A stretch of 60,000 nt of DNA from Apostichopus japonicus (Eukaryota > Echinodermata > Holothuroidea > Aspidochirotida > Stichopodidae). Below are positions 57,501-60,000 of this stretch, piece after piece. Where the stretch lies: the NCBI RefSeq assembly GCF_037975245.1, contig NC_092568.1, positions 38,954,631 through 39,014,630 on the forward strand. The letters run 5' to 3'. Positions within the stretch are counted from its first letter, which is position 1. The number at the start of each line of letters is the position of its first letter. Made by a program: the position numbers and the translations under genes. Under the pieces are notes generated by a model. It searched no databases and was not told where the DNA came from. It worked only from the letters and a program-made list of their open reading frames with translations.

Positions 57501-59796
57501 TACCAGCATGGTTTGCCCCTAGGGCCTGAAAGTTGTGGGGACTTGGATGTCCTAAAGACTATCTAAGCTAATGTTGGGACTTTATGAAAATCCAGAGAAA
57601 AAAATTTGGTATAGGCTCTAATTTGGCTATGCTGCAGTGTGTTAGGATAATAGTAGGATAATAGAAATTCGCGGAAAAAGCTAATGCCTGTTTCAACTGG
57701 GACGGAAAGATTGTGGCTATTGCCAGAATTCTGGCATTCCTGCAAACAGTATCCAATCATAAAGGCAGAATAATGCCAGTGCCTTTTTTCTACAGGCAAA
57801 CAGCGAAATTCCACTGTCATTTTAGCCAGCAAATTGCCTAAAGTTTGAGGCCAGCATTTCTATATAAGCTCTCCCCAACCATTGCCAACAGAGCAAAGTA
57901 TGAAGACCTATAAGAAGGAGCAGTCACTTTTCTTGGAGAGCTGGAGGACCCTGTGATTGACTTACCTTCAACAGAAGATTTCTTCCAAATTCATAACCTG
58001 CCAACAATCCGAAAAACATTCCACCGAGGAACAAGCAGAAGAGAGAATAGAGACCAGACAACGAAACATAGGCACCATATTGGACCTGCGGGTAGCAAGA
58101 AATACCATGCATTCAACGATATTTACTGATATTTATTAGAAAGACAACTTTAGGAGTAGGAAGTACTATTCATCAAATGTCTTATGATAATATGGGCCAT
58201 CAATACCAGTTCTTTTGCCTCCACATACGACATGCCAGTAACGGTGTATTTATTATCACCATTGAGCATCCAATCATTTATAATGCCTTATAGGAATATT
58301 GCAGCACTGGTAAAGTTGTTTGTTTCAAACAACTTTACTTGCTGTATACTTTTCACTTCGGTGATAGCTATAGCTGACAAAGGTCCCAGGAGGGGCCAAC
58401 AATTATCCACATATTGTAATAATCAGAATTTCTACTTTGCCAACTATGAGCCCTGTCCAAAACACTCCAAAACTTCAAAACACTTCATAGATGATATCAA
58501 CTCATTTCATCACACAATCAAATTCACTTCATATTTTTTCAAGACATCATATGATGTTCACTTTTTGGTCATCACTGTTACTCTACAAAATGGCTCACTC
58601 AAAGCTGACTTGTTCAATAAACCCACAAACAAGCACAGCTACCTTTTACCAAGCAGTTGTCATCCATGTCATTGTAACAGAAACATTCTGTACTCTCAAG
58701 CATTGCATATTCGATGCATTTGCTCTTCTGAAGAAGATTTTGATTCTGATTTTTTCTGATTTTGAATTTGACACCAAGGAACACCAGACTGTATTTTGTG
58801 GGCTCTATTGAACATGCTATACAAATACACTGAAAACTTTACGTACTTAACTGGTCAAACAAGTTCAAAAGGGAACCATTGGTTACTGAATTCCAACATG
58901 GTCTCCTCACTGGCAGATATCATTCAGAAGAATTTCCACAAACTTCAGAGCACCGAACATGTGAAATCTGGTACACTCAGACCACCTGTCATTTCATTTA
59001 CGAGATCTAGTAATCTAAGGGACCTTTTAGTTTGGGCAGCTTTTCAGGATACCAAGAACATTTCTGGGAACTGAATCAAAAAACCACGGCACCATCCGGT
59101 TTAAACGTTAGAAACGACTTGCCCTCCCAGATAAGTCAAAGCAATTATTTTTTTTATTTTTTATTATTATTTAGGTTTACAGTCTTGTTCAGGGCCAAGG
59201 CCCTCTCACACGACTTTAAAACCCTGGTAATTGGTAACTTGACACACCTACACACCAAAGTGTGCACAATTCAATCAATCTCTCCTGGGGGACCATAGTG
59301 CACCACAACCATGTGTCCCCCGGGGGACTTCCCATAGGGTGCAGCCACAAACCGGCGCACGCAACTATATTTACAAGTACCTCGCAGGTCCCCATTTATA
59401 CACCTGGGTGAAGAGAGGCAATGGAGATAAAGCACCTTGCCCAAGGACACAACGCAATGATCTGGCCAGGGCTCGAACCTGTAATCCTTAGATCACAAGT
59501 CCACTGCCTTAACCACAAGTCCTCAATTCCTTTGAAGTTACGACGGAATTGGATTACAAAATAATCCCATTTCCCAAAACGTCTGCTAATCCAGCAGAAA
59601 CTCATTTATAGTCTTACTATGCCTCAGAATATGCCATTTGAGGGTTAAATTGTGACCTTTTTTTTTTTGTATACTTACTGGCCTTTTTTCTTGGTTTCTA
59701 TAGAGAAATCCTTGAGACCGCCTGACCACAGATGCATCTGCACCTGGAAAGGGAATGCACCATCTCTGAAGATCATCGTTGAAGAAATAAGAGGGC
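54421..59796 (-). CDS. SCCPDH: Saccharopine dehydrogenase-like oxidoreductase, last five exons
   Basis: Five minus-strand exons (59796-59679, 58085-57966, 56548-56380, 55413-55332, 54520-54421) join in frame into about 196 C-terminal residues of a protein of roughly 430; the N-terminal Rossmann part lies outside the window. Matching blocks to human SCCPDH in order: the IPFPGADASVVRRSQGFLY segment, VQYGAYVSLSGLYSL, FFSMGTFSKEGPTREQIDGT, SFSMTFFAEGF, GYISTPIAMVQAGLTLL and GGVLPAGAAFAGTSLLTRLE ending HFSVVESK. The family is a probable NAD(P)-linked oxidoreductase found on lipid droplets and membranes; its substrate is not established. The hydrophobic segment in exon VQYGAY...LLLK (about 20 residues) fits membrane association. 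The gene runs toward Numb, tail to tail. A Penelope-like remnant, a SINE, a minisatellite and a 181-bp duplication sit in its introns. Confidence 0.94.
54521..55331 (-). other. SCCPDH: SCCPDH intron with 181-bp tandem duplication
   Basis: Bounded on the minus strand by GTAAGT (after 55332) and GCTAAG. Almost half of it is the two-copy repeat at 54862-55227. Confidence 0.85.
54862..55227. repeat. 181-bp tandem duplication
   Basis: CAGAACTAGATAGGACCCGG starts at 54862 and again at 55043; the two units are nearly identical to their ends (GGATTGTCTCAG at 55043 and 55227). The few substitutions indicate a recent duplication. Confidence 0.95.
55332..55413 (-). CDS. SCCPDH: SCCPDH exon (GYISTPIAMVQAGLTLL)
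   Basis: 82 bp, entering in phase 1 (G|AG gives Glu) and leaving in phase 2 (AA|G gives Lys). Reads EPGYISTPIAMVQAGLTLLQ then EQDKMPGK, matching EAGYVATPIAMVQAAMTLLSD of human SCCPDH. Acceptor TTTTTGCAG, donor GTAAGT. Too short to stand out as an open frame. Confidence 0.94.
55414..56379 (-). other. SCCPDH: SCCPDH intron carrying a minisatellite
   Basis: Begins on the minus strand with GTCTGT, a weak donor, and ends TTTTTGCAG. More than half of it is the array at 55679-56190. Confidence 0.85.
55679..56190. repeat. 20-bp minisatellite, CACACCCTACCACACAACAG unit
   Basis: About 25 imperfect copies of a 20-bp unit with alternations CACACC/CACATC/CACATT and CAGCAG/CAACAG. Entirely inside an SCCPDH intron. 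Confidence 0.95.
56380..56548 (-). CDS. SCCPDH: SCCPDH exon (FFSMGTFSKEGPT...TKVNGP)
   Basis: 169 bp, phase 0 to phase 1. Reads YPSFFSMGTFSKEGPTREQI, DGTSFSMTFFAEGF, then a variable acidic stretch SSEEAEKTGKHDTKMV and TKVNGP. Human SCCPDH has FPWFFSFGYFSKQGPTQKQI and SFTLTFFGQGYS. Acceptor TCTGGTTTAG; the donor is GTCTGT, supported by the phase match with the next exon. Confidence 0.95.
57966..58085 (-). CDS. SCCPDH: SCCPDH exon (VQYGAYVSLSG, hydrophobic segment)
   Basis: 120 bp, phase 0 at both ends, 40 residues: VQYGAYVSLSGLYSLFCLFL then GGMFFGLLAGYEFGRNLLLK. It aligns with VQYAAYVTVGGI...LMFAGLFFLFF...GRQLLIK in human SCCPDH. The run of about 20 hydrophobic residues is the family's membrane-binding segment. 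Acceptor TACCCGCAG, donor GTAAGT. Confidence 0.95.
58290..59075 (+). mobile_element. Penelope-like retroelement fragment (terminal repeat plus RT C-terminus)
   Basis: The left part (about 58290-58470) resembles the non-coding tail of the element at 31.8-32.0 kb, including a mutated hammerhead-like core (CTGACAA AGGTCCCAGG, 58374 onward). Then the frame reads TIKFTSYFFKTSYDVHFL, ITVTLQNGSLKADLFNKPTN, KHSYLLPSSCHPCHCNRNI and YSQALHIRCICSSEEDFD: the thumb side of a Penelope-type reverse transcriptase. After a frameshift it continues to GTLRPPVISFTRSSNLRDLL (about 58970-59030). The catalytic RT core and the GIY-YIG domain are missing. Head-to-tail terminal repeat plus truncated copy is a known Penelope arrangement. 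Confidence 0.8.
59150..59540 (-). mobile_element. tRNA-derived SINE
   Basis: Reading the minus strand from about 59525: GTGGTTAAGGCAGTGGAC is an A-box-like tRNA D-arm region and, about 30 bp on, GGTTCGAGCCC (59478-59468) is a B box. Next comes TGTGTCCTTGGGCAAGGTGC with CCCAGGTGTATAAATGGG, a conserved body common to SINEs of many marine invertebrates, and the copy ends in an A/T-rich (AAT)n tail at about 59175-59150. It appears nearly full length. Pol III would transcribe an active copy. It lies just right of the truncated Penelope fragment. Confidence 0.85.
59679..59796 (-). CDS. SCCPDH: SCCPDH exon (IPFPGADASVVRRSQGFLY)
   Basis: 118 bp: one base completing a split codon, then 39 residues PSYFFNDDLQRWCIPFPGAD, ASVVRRSQGFLYRNQEKRP, phase 0 at its end. 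Human SCCPDH has YSIPFMGSDVSVVRRTQRYLYENLEESP here. Acceptor TTTTGTTAG, donor GTAAGT. This is the most 5' exon visible. Confidence 0.94.
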
Positions 59797-60000
59797 CTAA
59801 CAAAAACAAAAAGAATCATTAATGCTGATTGCTCTAGATGCACTTCAATCGAAACATATTACTAGATGGAATGCACATGCAGGCAAATACACTAGGCTTT
59901 GTGGCATGTGAACTTAACATTTAACAAACAAACCAATAGATTTTCATATTTTTCCTTTCTAAAATTTATATATAATCTCATAACGCCCTTTGTAAAGTTT
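59797..60000 (-). other. SCCPDH: SCCPDH intron, runs off the right edge
   Basis: No further SCCPDH exon is visible; the preceding exon must lie beyond 60000 because the exon at 59796 begins with the last base of a split codon. Confidence 0.8.

Larger units (their letters stand above)
58086..59678 (-). other. SCCPDH: SCCPDH intron filled by retroelement remnants
   Basis: 1.6 kb between exons. Most of it is a plus-strand Penelope-like fragment (58290-59075) and a minus-strand tRNA-derived SINE (59150-59540). Confidence 0.85.

Noticed and set aside
57563-57832. Two overlapping minus-strand frames just downstream (minus-strand sense) of the VQYGAY exon as further SCCPDH coding sequence
   Set aside because: They do not match the family, and the exons at 58085-57966 and 56548-56380 join directly in phase 0 without them.
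59396-59605. Minus-strand frame containing GSSPGQIIALCPWARCF as a gene
   Set aside because: It is a translation of the tRNA-derived SINE body.

Overview
This is eukaryotic (metazoan) DNA: AT-rich, mostly intron and repeat, with GT-AG-bounded exons and no bacterial gene organisation. Most of the supplied open frames are chance or repeat-driven. Two genuine protein-coding genes can be reconstructed exon by exon, and they converge tail to tail. The gene content, introns of 0.7 to 13.7 kb, and the mix of Penelope-like, TTAA-target and tRNA-SINE elements suggest an invertebrate, probably an invertebrate deuterostome. An echinoderm such as a sea cucumber is possible, but that is inference and not proven here.

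Plus strand, about 9.1 to 44.1 kb: a Numb orthologue. Eight coding exons (9131-9353, 12961-13035, 17927-18001, 23831-23971, 37699-37897, 40008-40220, 41999-42145, 42888-43483) join without any frame break into a 539-residue protein from the ATG at 9180. It has a basic N-terminus, a PTB domain, a NumbF region with two conserved basic-context serines, and a Pro/Asn/Gln-rich tail. Every intron is GT-AG. The C-terminus keeps the family ending (FEVNL) but lacks the DPF and NPF endocytic motifs known from vertebrate Numb. A tandem AATAAA lies about 610 bp past the stop.

Minus strand, 59.8 to 54.4 kb: the last five exons of a saccharopine dehydrogenase-like oxidoreductase (SCCPDH family). The 5' exons lie beyond the right edge. 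Exon phases agree across all four introns present, and the frame ends in a TGA at 54423-54421. A GC-rich minisatellite lies about 190 bp downstream of this stop.

Between and inside the genes: a 573-bp TTAA-flanked inverted-repeat element with AGG termini (5044-5616, Kolobok-like MITE); a 1.6-kb TTAA-flanked element carrying a decayed THAP-domain frame (18532-20156); two Penelope-like retroelement remnants (about 31.5-32.0 kb with GIY-YIG nuclease and a hammerhead-like core, and 58.3-59.1 kb with the C-terminal half of an RT); a LINE 3' end on the minus strand (about 40.4-40.7 kb); a LINE/SINE-type tail next to Numb exon 7; a tRNA-derived SINE on the minus strand (about 59.15-59.54 kb); and at least eight minisatellite or degenerate tandem arrays. 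The 44.1-54.4 kb interval and the first 9 kb hold no gene I can support. I found no clearly new molecular system. The items most worth follow-up are the altered Numb C-terminus, the THAP/TTAA element, the Penelope hammerhead-like motif and a 156-residue antisense open frame at 21717-22187.
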